Notes: generated by a model from the sequence alone, not told the origin. A DNA stretch of 64,000 nt from Xanthostigma xanthostigma (GCA_963575645.1 OY754465.1:58861901-58925900), one strand, 5' to 3'. Positions 44,111 to 54,485 are shown, counted from the stretch's first letter. A program made the numbers and translations.

Positions 44111-44711
44111 CTAGTGTGACCTGTGCGAATTATTCGCACTAAATAAGTGTAATTATTATCACTTTACAAAATTATTTTTTAAATAATATGATTGCAGGTA
44201 TTCAATTAGTTTCTAATTTTGCACACTGCTTATAACGTTCTTCTTTTTGTTGTATTACAATATGAAGCTCAGATGACAGATCGAAGAAATATTTTACTAA
44301 AATTGTCATATAGAGGCGCAAGTAGCAAAAGCGTTGAGCTAAGTCGTCAGATCGCATCATGCAGCATTGCTGTGACGTTGTTCAGCGTTGCTCGCTGTTT
44401 CAAAATTAAAGCCGTCAGATGGCAGTATGCATGTATTTTGTCTGTTGTATTACAATATGAAGGTCAGATGACAGATCGAAGTGTTGACGTTGTTTCAAAA
44501 TTAAAGTCGTCAGATGGCAGACGTTGTTCAGCGTTGCTGTTTTTTAATTAATTTACAAAAACAAAAGCAATAATAAATTTTTTAGTTGTCGATGTCAGTA
44601 GAGCAAGCAATTATCTGTAAAATGATATATAATTTATGTGGAGAAATTGTGAGGTTTTTTCTAAAAAGGGAGGCAAACATCTTTAACCTTAGCGTATTAA
44701 TATATATATGA
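44111..44711 (-). mobile_element. Helitron family C, complete copy
   Basis: Minus strand: A, TC (44710-44711) to CTAG (44111-44114), then T, with the same GTGCGAATAATTCGCAC hairpin. Nearly collinear with 24481-25079 and clearly from the same source. The 110-codon frame inside is absent as such from the 13376 copy. Confidence 0.8.
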
Positions 44712-45199
44712 TTTATATTTACCTATAAACATGCTGAAATTGGAAAGCCTGATTTTCTGGCGAGAGTAGAGTAGCTTCGCAAAAGCTAATAAGTAAGTAG
44801 TCAGTCATTATCGTTTGATTTTTTCGAAATAAATATTTTTTTCGGTAATAAATATCGGTTATCGTTTGGTGGTCTGACAGAAACTAGGGGCCCCTATCGA
44901 ACTTGGTGCCCTGAGTGTCCAGTGGGAAAAAGGGGCCTGGAAATGAATCCCAAGCAATTTCTAACCTCTCAAACTCACTAATTGAATTAATGAATAACCG
45001 ATTTTTTAATTTGTAAAATCAAATCTAAAATCATAAAGCATTGGCGGAATACGTGAATCAAGGTTGAAGAACGGAATCGTTAAAAAAATATCGTTTTTAT
45101 TAAAAATATGACATTAGCTACTTTGCCTCAAAACCACATACATATTAGTATGTAGGTAGATATACAGTATGTATAATGTCAACTACGAAAATAACTTGA
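44712..45199. other. Unassigned DNA
   Basis: Nothing recognised. Confidence 0.4.
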
Positions 45200-45302
45200 A
45201 TTATTCAATAAATAAAATTATCGACCAATTTTTCAGACAATATATTAACAAAAAATATCAATAATACATTTAACGTTTCGATCCGGATTTGGATCTTCTT
45301 CA
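45200..45302 (-). mobile_element. Penelope-like 3' end, separated part
   Basis: Minus-strand GAAGAAGATCCAAATCCGG, CGAAACGTTAAATGTA and the GGTCGATAATTTTATTTATT tail. It is continuous in sense with the GIY-YIG remnant once the 45305-46187 element is set aside, and matches 57221-57340. Confidence 0.65.
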
Positions 45303-45304
45303 TA

Positions 45305-46187
45305 TACAGGGTGAGTCAGACCACCCGTATCAGTCGTTTTTTTCGAAAACGGTTAGTCGTAGAGAGTTGTGTCAAAAATCTGTATTATAAAAGCCCTAAT
45401 GAAGAATCGATTTGTGATATTTTTTCCCCCCGGAAAGGTCGGCTTCCCTGTTAGTTTGCTCCGGAATGTTCAGAACTCCGGAATGTTAAATGGCACGATA
45501 GGTCGAAAGTAGTATTGTTGAAAAGATCTTTAAAAAATAAGCAAGTTTTGTAGGACATTTTTTTTTTGTTACTGCCACCCCTGTTAAGTAATATTCGTTT
45601 GAAATTATTAAATTAACATGTCAGAATAACATTCTTAATTTTAAAAGTCGACATTTAAAATCTAGTTACCTAATTAAACAATGTCACAAATGTTCAAACT
45701 GACTTCAATTGACTTCTAAACACTGCGGAGCTCTTGTAGATATGTTATGAGTACCTGGAAGTATTTTCCTACAAAAAAAACAATTGCAATTATTGAAAAC
45801 TTATTGTGACATAGTTTAATTAGGTAACTAGATTTTAAATGTCGACTTTTAAAATTAAGAATGTTATTCTGACATGTTAATTTAATAATTTCAAACGAAT
45901 ATTACTTAACAGGGGTGGCAGTAACAAAAAAAAATGTCCTACAAAACTTGCTTATTTTTTAAAGATCTTTTCAACAATACCACTTTCGACCTATCGTGCC
46001 ATTTAACATTCCGGAGTTCTGAACATTCCGGAGCAAACTAACAGGGAAGCCGACCTTTCCAGGAGAAAAAAATATCACCATTCGATTCTTCATTAGGGCT
46101 TTTATAATACAGATTTTTGACACAACTCTCCACAACTAACCGTTTTCGAAAAAAACGTCTGATACGGGTGGTCTGACTCACCCTGTA
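45305..46187. mobile_element. TA-flanked palindromic element (883 bp)
   Basis: TACAGGGTGAGTCAGACCAC and its inverse are the ends, with TA on both flanks. The arms are nearly 390 bp each and almost identical inverses, with a centre of about 110 bp near 45700-45800. Non-coding. It interrupts the Penelope-like element close to the end of its reading frame. Confidence 0.75.
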
Positions 46188-46938
46188 TATTACTTAAATT
46201 TTCCGTATCTAATTGAGCATTGAGAGAATTTTTATTTGATTTTATATGTAACATTTCCGAAATATTTCTTTTAAAAAAATTAGTTTCATTATCTAAAATT
46301 TTTATATCATCCCAATTAATTTTGTGGTCAAGTTCTAATTTGTGTTTAGTTATTACATTATGTTTGTCAGGGATTAATTTATGATTATTCTGGTGTTCTC
46401 TTATTCTTATTTTAAGAGCCCTTTTAGTTTGACCAATATAATTCTTATTACAATTTTCACAATTAATTTTATATACAACATTATGCTTTTGTAATTTATT
46501 AATTTTATCTTTTCCCTTTTTAATAATTTTATCAAGTTTATTTTTAACATTAAAAACAGTTTTTATATTTAAACTTTTAAGAAATGAATTAAATTTTAGT
46601 GAAATATTTTCGAAAAAAGGAATTACTATAAAAGGACAATCAACATTATTAACATTGTTTTGTGAATTATGACTTTTTGTTAATTTATTAATTCTAATTT
46701 TGATAAATTTATTTATAAATTTGAGAGGATAAGAATTAGCAAGTAGGATTTGACGAACTAAATTAAAATTATCTAAGTGAAATTTTGGTTTAGATAATAA
46801 AATAGATTTATCAATAAGATTATAAACCATAGCTATTTTTTGATTTATTGGATGGTTAGAATAAAAATTTAAGCCAGAACTAGTTGGTTTATTAAAATTA
46901 ATAATTAGCGTATCTAGAAAACTAATTTGATTATTATT
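46188..46938 (-). pseudogene. Penelope-like element: RT tail plus GIY-YIG endonuclease
   Basis: The minus-strand frame is open from 46938. It first shows the ISFLD and H-P-x-x-QK patterns that I associate with the end of the RT domain in Penelope-like elements. It then has a lysine/asparagine-rich linker and a GIY-YIG-type endonuclease: VVYKI (in place of GIY), a CENC pair, YIGQTKRALKIRIREH with the conserved YIG, Arg and Glu-His. The catalytic RT core is absent, so the copy is 5'-truncated (stop at 46939-46941). The last codons run into the 45305-46187 insert, which replaces the native end. In intact elements the endonuclease nicks the target for reverse transcription. Confidence 0.75.
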
Positions 46939-46945
46939 TTATAGG

Positions 46946-47111
46946 TGCTCAAATTATTTCCATGACTACGTAATAAAACATTGTTTGTTATTATTTTTTC
47001 AATATTTATATATTAAACCAGTGGGAGTATATGCCCAAGTAATTCAAGAATTACAAGGCGCGAAATTTTACGTCATATACCCCGGTGTTTTGTTTGAAAA
47101 TCGGTGTATAT
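46946..47111. other. Left flank of the LTR element
   Basis: A+T-rich; ends in TATAT, which is repeated after the 3' LTR. Confidence 0.5.
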
Positions 47112-48094
47112 TGTCACGTGGTGCCATAGCACCGCGACAATTTTTTAATATTAGCATAAAAATTATTATAATAAAATAAATAAATAAGGAAATCAAATCA
47201 CTAAATTCGCGGGATTTGCATGCGCGGTACGATTTGGATCGCGTGGCTTGGACTTATAAACATAAGTGTGTCTATCGTGTGATCCAGTCGTCTGACTCTA
47301 AATACGCGGTATCTGTGATTTTCAAAGGTGAAAAAGTGACAAACAATAGTTGTTAGGTTTGAAATAATTAAAATCAATATTGATTAGTTACGGGAAAAAT
47401 AACAAACATTAAGTTGTTTTCCGGGATTCGGTGTGGTCGCATGAAAAGGACGCTCATGGAATAAACCACAGAATCATCTTCAAGCTTCTTCTCCAAACCG
47501 AATTTAGACTTCATTGTACTACCATGAAGCGCCTAAATACCCGTAGTCACTCACGAATTATGTAAAGTATTCCTAGAATAAGTATTGTTCAAGTGTAAGT
47601 AAGTACTCTTCAGAAAAAGGTATGACGCTCACGCCTAGTTTTCTTTTCCTCTTTCACGTTTTATTATTTTTTTTTTAATTTAAGCAACCTTATTAAATGT
47701 ACTTCCCTAGATAATTAAGTGATCACCTCGTCAGGGTTCTACCCCCAGTTTCTAATTGTCAATCATGATCAAATGATATTGTTAATATTAAGAATGTACT
47801 TGTAAATCAGATTTCCTTGTACTTTATCACCGACACGTTTTTGAAGTGATTATGAAATATAATTGTTATCGACCAACGGCATATTCTTTTCTTTGTTACA
47901 TTTCTGCACAAATTTCTCAGAACAGTGGAAGAAGTGGAGCTGTACCCTCTCTGATCACTATGGGCCCAAAATAACACCGGTACAGCCCAAACAATCCACC
48001 GTTTTGAGAAATCTGTCCGTCTTTTTTCTTTTATTTATTCACAGGTGGGAATGGACCTACGTTACCAGAAATCCTTCCACTGCCGTGCTATAAT
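47112..48094 (+). repeat. 5' LTR
   Basis: Starts TGTCACGTGGTGCCATAGCA. Its first 28 bases are a near-palindrome (TGTC ... GGTGC, GCACC ... GACA). It ends ...GCTATAAT next to the primer site, without the usual CA. The last T is shared with the target or primer spacing, so the true end is 48093 or 48094. The 76-codon frame in it is also present in the 3' LTR and is not thought to be a gene. Confidence 0.9.
47255..47289 (+). promoter_or_regulatory. Predicted LTR core promoter
   Basis: TATAAA at 47255-47260 lies about 31 bp before CCAGTC (47284-47289), an arthropod initiator-like site. A polyadenylation signal AATAAA follows at 47460-47465. This suggests U3 of about 175 bp, R up to just beyond 47465, and the remainder U5. 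Predicted only. Confidence 0.5.
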
Positions 48095-48108
48095 TGGTAG
48101 CAGAGCGT
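48095..48108 (+). other. Primer binding site (initiator tRNA-Met)
   Basis: TGGTAGCAGAGC is complementary to the CCA end of animal initiator tRNA-Met as remembered (GCTCTGCTA plus CCA), a 12-base match. It starts at the base after the LTR. Confidence 0.7.
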
Positions 48109-48159
48109 AGTTAATTCCTGAGTCCTGTTCCTGTCCGATTCCACGTCTTCCAGTCGACC

Positions 48160-49023
48160 ATGCCGCGCCATAAGTCCTGCCGCAGCCCAAAGTCTCCGCC
48201 GACACCCGGCCAAAGCAAATCTCCAGGTCCGCCTCCGACCACCGCTGAACTTCCAGACTCTCCGCCGGCGATGGACGATCCTCCAGTGCACTCACCGAGT
48301 AAGTCCGAGCCAATTCTTATTTCCGTTCCAAATCATACCGCTTCGCATGCAAATATGGGCGATATCCGGGACTTGTTGCGTAACGTACCTACCGCTACAG
48401 GTACAGATCTTGACATTTTGATACAATTCCTGTTAGAAATCGAGAACGTGAGTCAATTCGCTTTAGTTCCATTTCATATTTTGTTAAAGAGTTTAGGCAC
48501 TAAGACTGACGGACTCCTCCGACAGTGGTGGAGACTTAATGTCTATTCTGAACTCGAATGGACACAGCTCAAAAATCTTATTCTAAACCATTTCACCACT
48601 TCTATAGATCGGGCTATGCTAATAGAACGCTATATCAGTAGGCGTCAGAACCTCTCTGAGAATTTTCCCGAATATGCTGAAGACGTCTTGAAATACGTCG
48701 AATTATTGGGTCCTAGCCTGTCTGAATCGGAGATAATTGCGCGCATTTGGCTTAACCAAAACGAATTCACATTTAATTATCTACAATTCAGAGATACCCC
48801 AACTTGTTTAGCTGAGCTTCACCAGCTTATAAAACATTTGAGAGTAGTTGAACGTCAACGTAAAACGTACACTCACCCCAATTCGACCGGACTTGTCGCT
48901 CCTAATTTTTCCCCTTGTTGCCGATATTGTAAACAACCAGGTCACTTTATAGCCCAGTGTCCGGTTCGTCCCCCACGTCCTTCTCCTTCTGAACCTAAGG
49001 CTATCCTGCCCTCTCAAGGGTGA
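48160..49023 (+). CDS. gag: Gag polyprotein
   Basis: 287 residues from an ATG 65 bp after the primer site; no earlier in-frame start is plausible. Residues 8-50 are proline- and serine-rich. About 60-235 is a mostly helical segment in the position of capsid (with a QWW motif near 125). A single zinc knuckle C254-x2-C257-x4-H262-x4-C267 would bind RNA as nucleocapsid. The product should assemble cytoplasmic particles that package the element RNA. The frame ends in UGA (49021-49023), and the next codon continues straight into pol in the same frame, so pol is probably made as a Gag-Pol fusion by readthrough, unless the UGA is a mutation. Confidence 0.88.
   Translation: MPRHKSCRSPKSPPTPGQSKSPGPPPTTAELPDSPPAMDDPPVHSPSKSEPILISVPNHTASHANMGDIRDLLRNVPTATGTDLDILIQFLLEIENVSQFALVPFHILLKSLGTKTDGLLRQWWRLNVYSELEWTQLKNLILNHFTTSIDRAMLIERYISRRQNLSENFPEYAEDVLKYVELLGPSLSESEIIARIWLNQNEFTFNYLQFRDTPTCLAELHQLIKHLRVVERQRKTYTHPNSTGLVAPNFSPCCRYCKQPGHFIAQCPVRPPRPSPSEPKAILPSQG
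49021..49023 (+). promoter_or_regulatory. In-frame UGA between gag and pol (candidate readthrough site)
   Basis: Context CAA GGG TGA GAT AGC. The frame is open on both sides. There is no strong hairpin directly downstream that I could see. The first ATG in the pol frame is inside the protease region, so independent initiation is unlikely. Confidence 0.6.
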
Positions 49024-52000
49024 GATAGCGTTGTCAAAATTTTTAGTAAACCGAAAGATGTAGAACAAATTAATGTCTTTCCCCGGTTAACCACATTAGT
49101 TAATAAGTCACCCCTTTCGAACCACCCCCCTCCAGCTAACTTGTCCTCTCCTGTAAATACGTCTATTCGATTGACTTCTCCCGTCCCGAATTATTCCTAT
49201 AATTCCCCAAGTCAATCAAGTAGCTCTACGATCCCTCTAGTTTATCTCTACTTTCAACATATTCGAGCTTCGGCACTGCTTGATACCGGTTCTACCAAGA
49301 ACTACATCAATTCCGAACTTGCTAATTATTTGTCATCGTTAAAAATAGGTACGATCACAAATTCGATTTCTTATGCCCAAGTAGCTAACAGTACTATCGC
49401 TAGATCTAATTTCACGTTAACAGTAGTCATTACTATTAGTAAATTTACCTGGAAGATTGATTTCCTAGTTCTCGACGCTCTGTCGTATCCCGTCATAATA
49501 GGTTATGATTCTTTATGCAAAATGGGTGCGAACGTTAATTGTACCGAGAATAATCTTTCTTTCAAATTCGATTCCTCTCACGTCATTCCCTTTGTACCGT
49601 TACCCGCTTCGTCCAAAACCTTCTCCCTGGATCACGTTACCAGTATAGATTCAAATGCGGCCAACTTTAGTAGTTTGCTTGCAGAATTTCCAGAAGTTCT
49701 TACCGAAGAACTAGGTCAAGCTAAAAATTACAAATATTCAATTCATTTGTCTGACGATATTCCAGTCCGAAAGGCCCCGTATCCACTTTCCCCACCTCAA
49801 GCTAAAATAATGAGGGAACATATTAGTGATCTTTTGAATAAAGGCGTTATTTCACCTAGTAAATCCCCTTACGCTTCACCGGCTTTTCTTGTCAAGAAAT
49901 CAAGTGGAGGTTATAGACTTTGTATTGATTATCGCCAGTTAAACAAAAAGGTTGTCATGGATAGTTTTCCTGTTCCGTCGATTGAGCATATTTTCCAGTG
50001 CTTAAAAAACGCTAAAGTTTTCACCACGTTGGATCTAAACAGCGCCTTTTACCAAGTTGAATTATCTGACAAATCAAAGAGTCTAACTTCGTTCGTCACT
50101 CCTGAAGGCCAGTGGAAATTTCATAAGGCTCCGTTCGGGCTATCTATTTCACCTAGTGCTCTAAACCGTCTGATGTTTGACATTTTTGCCGATTTAAGAT
50201 ACAAGTTTGTGATTGTATTTTTCGACGACTTATTAATATACAGTCCCGATATGGAATCTCATATGGTACACGTTCGAGAAACGTTAAGACGTCTAAAAGA
50301 AGCTAATCTTACCGTGAATCCGGATAAAATAAAATTCGCCCAAAGCGAACTCAACTTCCTGGGTCATCGTGTCTCAAGCAACGGTCTTTCCATGGATCCC
50401 GACAAAGTAGAAGCGATAAAGAATTTGCCAATTCCGAAGAATTTGAAACAGCTTCAAACATTTATTGGAATGGTTGGTTATTACGCTAAGTTTATCCCCG
50501 AATACGCTCAGATAATGTCGCCACTCAATGATCTACGGAAGAAAAATGTCAAATATAATTTAACGGAAACGCATATTCAGTCTTTTCGCAAACTTCGTGA
50601 AGCTCTGTCAAGTTCACCAGTTCTACGTTTTCCCGATTTTCAACGCGAATTCATTCTGCAAACCGACGCCAGTCAAAATCATGTTGGTTGTGTTCTTTTA
50701 CAATCCTTTGAAGATGGTCTACACCCGATCCAGTACGCAAGCCGACGTTTGACATCCGCCGAGAAGAAATACAGTACGTACGAACAAGAAGCTTTAGCAT
50801 GTATTTGGGCTATGGAAAAAATGAAATCTTACCTCTCGCATCAAACTTTTATTCTTCAGACAGATAGTTCCTGTCTCAAATGGTTAATTCAGCACCCCCG
50901 CAACTTAGGTCGTGTAGGTAGGTGGTTACTTCGCATCAGTCGTTTCAGTTTCAAAGTCGAACATATTCGCGGTAAAGTAAATTGTACTGCCGATTGTTTA
51001 TCCCGTTTGGTAGCTGAATCCGAAACTTCTGAGAAAAATGCAATACAATCAAATTTTCTCAATCCCATTACGGAAATTAAAAATCCGTTTACCGAACTTA
51101 ATATCCTGCAAGATCAAGATCCTGAGTTAAACCGCCTTAAAAGTCAAATTAATCAAGGTTTACCTCAGAAAAATTTCGCTATTCACAAGAATTTCCTGGT
51201 TCGACTCGTAGGCCGCAACCGTCGTCGACGTATTGTTGTTCCGTCCGCCTCCAAGAAAGAAATATTGGAACAGTTTCATAATTCACAAATCGCCAGTCAT
51301 CCCGGAGTCACGAAGACGTATCGTTCAATATCACGAAGATTTTGGTGGCCGCGCATGTTTGTTGAGGTTCGTCAATTTATTAAAGATTGTATGCTCTGTG
51401 CAACGCATAAATCAGATCAACATCCTGATAAAGTAGTTATGTCGTCTAATCCTCCACAATCTGTGTGGGATAAAATTTACATTGATCTCATGGGACCGCT
51501 TGTCAAATCACATTCCGGGAATAAATATGTTCTTCTAATTCTGGATAGTTACAGCAAGTGGTTAATAACTTACGCGATTCCTGATTCCAGTTCCACGTCG
51601 ATAATAAAATGTCTGCATCAAGTCTTTACCACGTATGGTCCACCAACTAAAATAGTTTCCGATAACGCGACTTCGTTTACGTCAAACAAGTTTAATGAAT
51701 TCTGTACTTCCTGGGGTTCACGTGTCATTCACAGTTCGCCTTATCATCCTTCGTCCAATGCTGTAGAAAGAGTAATACGAAACGTTAGAGCCGCTCTGTC
51801 AATTTTACTTCAACAAAAGTTTGACGATCATCTCAGTTGGGACTTGTTATTAAATCACATAACCTTCGCCAATAATTCTTCATATCATGAAAGTATTAAA
51901 AATTTACCTTGTAAGATATTTTTGTCAAGAGAAATCAAATTTCCACTCGATTTACAATGGAATTTGTCATCTGTGTGGGAACAAGACGCTTTGCCTTCCG

Positions 52001-52293
52001 AAAATCAAGTTCGCCTAGCTCTGTCAAAATCACATGATCTACAAGCGAAATATTTCAATAAAAACCGTTCGTTGCAGTCGAAGTTTCAAGTCGGCGATTT
52101 TGTTGTACAAAGGTTACATTATAACAAAATGAAACCGAATTTTCACCTCAAACTTTGTCCTCGTTACAGTAATCCCCGTGTAATTTTAGAATTTACGAGT
52201 CCTGTTAGCTGCATCCTTCAAGATCCATCCTCCAAAAAGATGTTTAAATCTCATATTGAACATCTGAAGAAAATTCCGTCTGTTAACAATTGA
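49024..52293 (+). CDS. pol: Pol polyprotein (protease, RT, RNase H, integrase)
   Basis: Open from the codon after the gag UGA to TGA at 52291-52293 (1089 codons); no upstream ATG precedes the protease. Positions below count from the TTG at 49141. Aspartic protease: LLDTGS at 46-51 and VIIGYDSL near 118-125. Reverse transcriptase: TTLDLNSAFYQV with D298, and FFDDLLIYS with D362 and D363, a variant of YxDD. RNase H: D509, E550 and D575. Integrase: zinc site H713, H720, C750, C753; catalytic D782, D841, E876 about 35 residues apart; then a GPY/F-like C-terminal segment near 1000-1030. No chromodomain is evident. All catalytic residues are present, so the enzyme is probably functional. It copies the RNA to DNA and inserts it in the nucleus. 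Confidence 0.92.
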   Translation, partial: DSVVKIFSKPKDVEQINVFPRLTTLVNKSPLSNHPPPANLSSPVNTSIRLTSPVPNYSYNSPSQSSSSTIPLVYLYFQHIRASALLDTGSTKNYINSELANYLSSLKIGTITNSISYAQVANSTIARSNFTLTVVITISKFTWKIDFLVLDALSYPVIIGYDSLCKMGANVNCTENNLSFKFDSSHVIPFVPLPASSKTFSLDHVTSIDSNAANFSSLLAEFPEVLTEELGQAKNYKYSIHLSDDIPVRKAPYPLSPPQAKIMREHISDLLNKGVISPSKSPYASPAFLVKKSSGGYRLCIDYRQLNKKVVMDSFPVPSIEHIFQCLKNAKVFTTLDLNSAFYQVELSDKSKSLTSFVTPEGQWKFHKAPFGLSISPSALNRLMFDIFADLRYKFVIVFFDDLLIYSPDMESHMVHVRETLRRLKEANLTVNPDKIKFAQSELNFLGHRVSSNGLSMDPDKVEAIKNLPIPKNLKQLQTFIGMVGYYAKFIPEYAQIMSPLNDLRKKNVKYNLTETHIQSFRKLREALSSSPVLRFPDFQREFILQTDASQNHVGCVLLQSFEDGLHPIQYASRRLTSAEKKYSTYEQEALACIWAMEKMKSYLSHQTFILQTDSSCLKWLIQHPRNLGRVGRWLLRISRFSFKVEHIRGKVNCTADCLSRLVAESETSEKNAIQSNFLNPITEIKNPFTELNILQDQDPELNRLKSQINQGLPQKNFAIHKNFLVRLVGRNRRRRIVVPSASKKEILEQFHNSQIASHPGVTKTYRSISRRFWWPRMFVEVRQFIKDCMLCATHKSDQHPDKVVMSSNPPQSVWDKIYIDLMGPLVKSHSGNKYVLLILDSYSKWLITYAIPDSSSTSIIKCLHQVFTTYGPPTKIVSDNATSFTSNKFNEFCTSWGSRVIHSSPYHPSSNAVERVIRNVRAALSILLQQKFDDHLSWDLLLNHITFANNSSYHESIKNLPCKIFLSREIKFPLDLQWNLSSVWEQDALPSENQVRLALSKSHDLQAKYFNKNRSLQSKFQVGDFVVQRLHYNKMKPNFHLKLCPRYSNPRVILEFTSPVSCILQDPSSKKMFKSHIEHLKKIPSVNN

Positions 52294-52833
52294 AAAATTC
52301 ACCCGAGGTCATTGCCCTCTAGTTTAATTTCAAGTTCAATGTCAGACAGCTGACATCTGTCAAACGTCAAGTGTTGTTAGGTTAGGTTATTACTAACAAT
52401 AAAAGTTTAAGTTATTTTTCGTACCTGAGTTATGCTTTATTTTCCTAAATAAAGAATTCTCCCTGTGTTATTTCGTTATTCTCGTCCTTTGTTTTAGATT
52501 ATAAGCTTGTCCTTGTTTACATTCCGGCGCTTTCCTAAGGCCCAATTTCGTCTAACGTCTACGCTGTCTCCTTCAGCCGGTCAGGTTACGACCCCATAAT
52601 TTCCGTATTATCGGTGGTTGTTTCATCTCGTTAGATCAATTTAGATTAGTTAAATTTAATTAGAGCTTATTTATGAAGAGCACACTTCAACTGCCATAGT
52701 ATGGGATATGGTAGATTGTCAAGTGATTGTTGACTTAGTTACAACAAAGATAAATTCATTGTTGTGAATTTCTTGTTGTATGTACAGTTAGTAGTATAGC
52801 GGAGTACCTCCTAATCACTAAAGAGGGGGAGCC
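52294..52833 (+). other. LTR element 3' non-coding region and purine tract
   Basis: 540 bp with no env-like frame. The polypurine tract AAAGAGGGGGAG at about 52820-52831 is two bases from the 3' LTR and would prime plus-strand synthesis. It also contains an AGGTTAGGTTA run near 52378-52391. Confidence 0.8.
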
Positions 52834-53816
52834 TGTCACGTGGTGCCATAGCACCGCGACAATTTTTTAATATTAGCATAAAAATTATTATAATAAAATA
52901 AATAAATAAGGAAATCAAATCACTAAATTCGCGGGATTTGCATGCGCGGTACGATTTGGATCGCGTGGCTTGGACTTATAAACATAAGTGTGTCTATCGT
53001 GTGATCCAGTCGTCTGACTCTAAATACGCGGTATCTGTGATTTTCAAAGGTGAAAAAGTGACAAACAATAGTTGTTAGGTTTGAAATAATTAAAATCAAT
53101 ATTGATTAGTTACGGGAAAAATAACAAACATTAAGTTGTTTTCCGGGATTCGGTGTGGTCGCATGAAAAGGACGCTCATGGAATAAACCACAGAATCATC
53201 TTCAAGCTTCTTCTCCAAACCGAATTTAGACTTCATTGTACTACCATGAAGCGCCTAAATACCCGTAGTCACTCACGAATTATGTAAAGTATTCCTAGAA
53301 TAAGTATTGTTCAAGTGTAAGTAAGTACTCTTCAGAAAAAGGTATGACGCTCACGCCTAGTTTTCTTTTCCTCTTTCACGTTTTATTATTTTTTTTTTAA
53401 TTTAAGCAACCTTATTAAATGTACTTCCCTAGATAATTAAGTGATCACCTCGTCAGGGTTCTACCCCCAGTTTCTAATTGTCAATCATGATCAAATGATA
53501 TTGTTAATATTAAGAATGTACTTGTAAATCAGATTTCCTTGTACTTTATCACCGACACGTTTTTGAAGTGATTATGAAATATAATTGTTATCGACCAACG
53601 GCATATTCTTTTCTTTGTTACATTTCTGCACAAATTTCTCAGAACAGTGGAAGAAGTGGAGCTGTACCCTCTCTGATCACTATGGGCCCAAAATAACACC
53701 GGTACAGCCCAAACAATCCACCGTTTTGAGAAATCTGTCCGTCTTTTTTCTTTTATTTATTCACAGGTGGGAATGGACCTACGTTACCAGAAATCCTTCC
53801 ACTGCCGTGCTATAAT
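52834..53816 (+). repeat. 3' LTR
   Basis: Appears identical to the 5' LTR over its full length. Ends ...GCTATAAT before ATATAATTA. Ends and terminal palindrome as in the 5' copy. Confidence 0.9.
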
Positions 53817-53819
53817 ATA

Positions 53820-54485
53820 TAATTATATTTAACGACACTTGGAGAATAATATAGTATAACTTAATTTACTTATTCTAAGAAAAAAATAACAGTTGAAAAT
53901 AATGAAACACAGAAAGGAAAATATAATTTTAATAATTTCATGGTTCTCTATGTAATATGTTATTGTGTCATGCAAAAATTAAACCTAACTAACATCTTCA
54001 GAACAAAAGAACAACAGATTTTTTTTCAAAATATTTCTGAAATTATGAGTTTAGAAAAAAAATTTCATAACTTTCTTGTAAAAACAGATAGAAAAATAAA
54101 CCGTTATGAAAAGTACCCAATTATTATATAAAAACAACTTTATAACATATATGTGCCGACTTTAGCTCAAAGAATTTTTTACAAAACTTTCTTTAAAATA
54201 AAATAATAAAACATTATAAAAAGTACACCATTATTATATAAAAAACAACGATGGCATGTATCTCTTTTGCGCATGCGCCGATTTTTCCCAAAAATTATAC
54301 AAAACTCTTGTAAAAATAGATCGAATAATAAACAGTTATGAAAAGTATACCATTGTTATATACAAACAACTTTATAACTTATACCTCTTCTGCGCATGCG
54401 CCGACTTTCCCTCAAAAAACATTTTACAAAACTTTCTTGTAAAGTAGAATAATAAAACATTATAAAAAGTACACCATTATTATAT
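53820..54485 (+). repeat. Family A-related tandem units
   Basis: From about 54010 a unit of roughly 125 bp (TTCTGCGCATGCGCCGACTT, TTTACAAAACTTTCTTGTAA, AAAAGTACACCATTATTATA) is repeated about four times with variation. The 63-codon frames are by-products. Confidence 0.55.

Larger units (their letters stand above)
47112..53815 (+). mobile_element. Complete Ty3/gypsy-type LTR retrotransposon
   Basis: 5' LTR, primer site, gag, pol, purine tract and 3' LTR are all present, with no env. The target duplication is TATAT (47107-47111 and 53816-53820) if the LTR ends in TAA. If the LTR includes one further T the duplication is ATAT. The domain order protease-RT-RNase H-integrase defines the Ty3/gypsy type. 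The two LTRs keep a constant 5722-bp offset with no difference that I could see, so the insertion is recent. It sits beside a Penelope-like remnant and family A repeats. Confidence 0.92.

Noticed and set aside
47863..48093. 76-codon frame in both LTRs
   Set aside because: Present twice only because the LTRs are duplicates; no motif and it ends at the LTR boundary.
52376..52392. TTAGGTTAGGTTA, an insect telomere-like repeat, in the LTR element 3' region
   Set aside because: Only about two and a half units inside a retrotransposon; no array.
52294..52833. Envelope gene that would make the LTR element an errantivirus
   Set aside because: Only 540 bp with no long frame, signal peptide or membrane segment.
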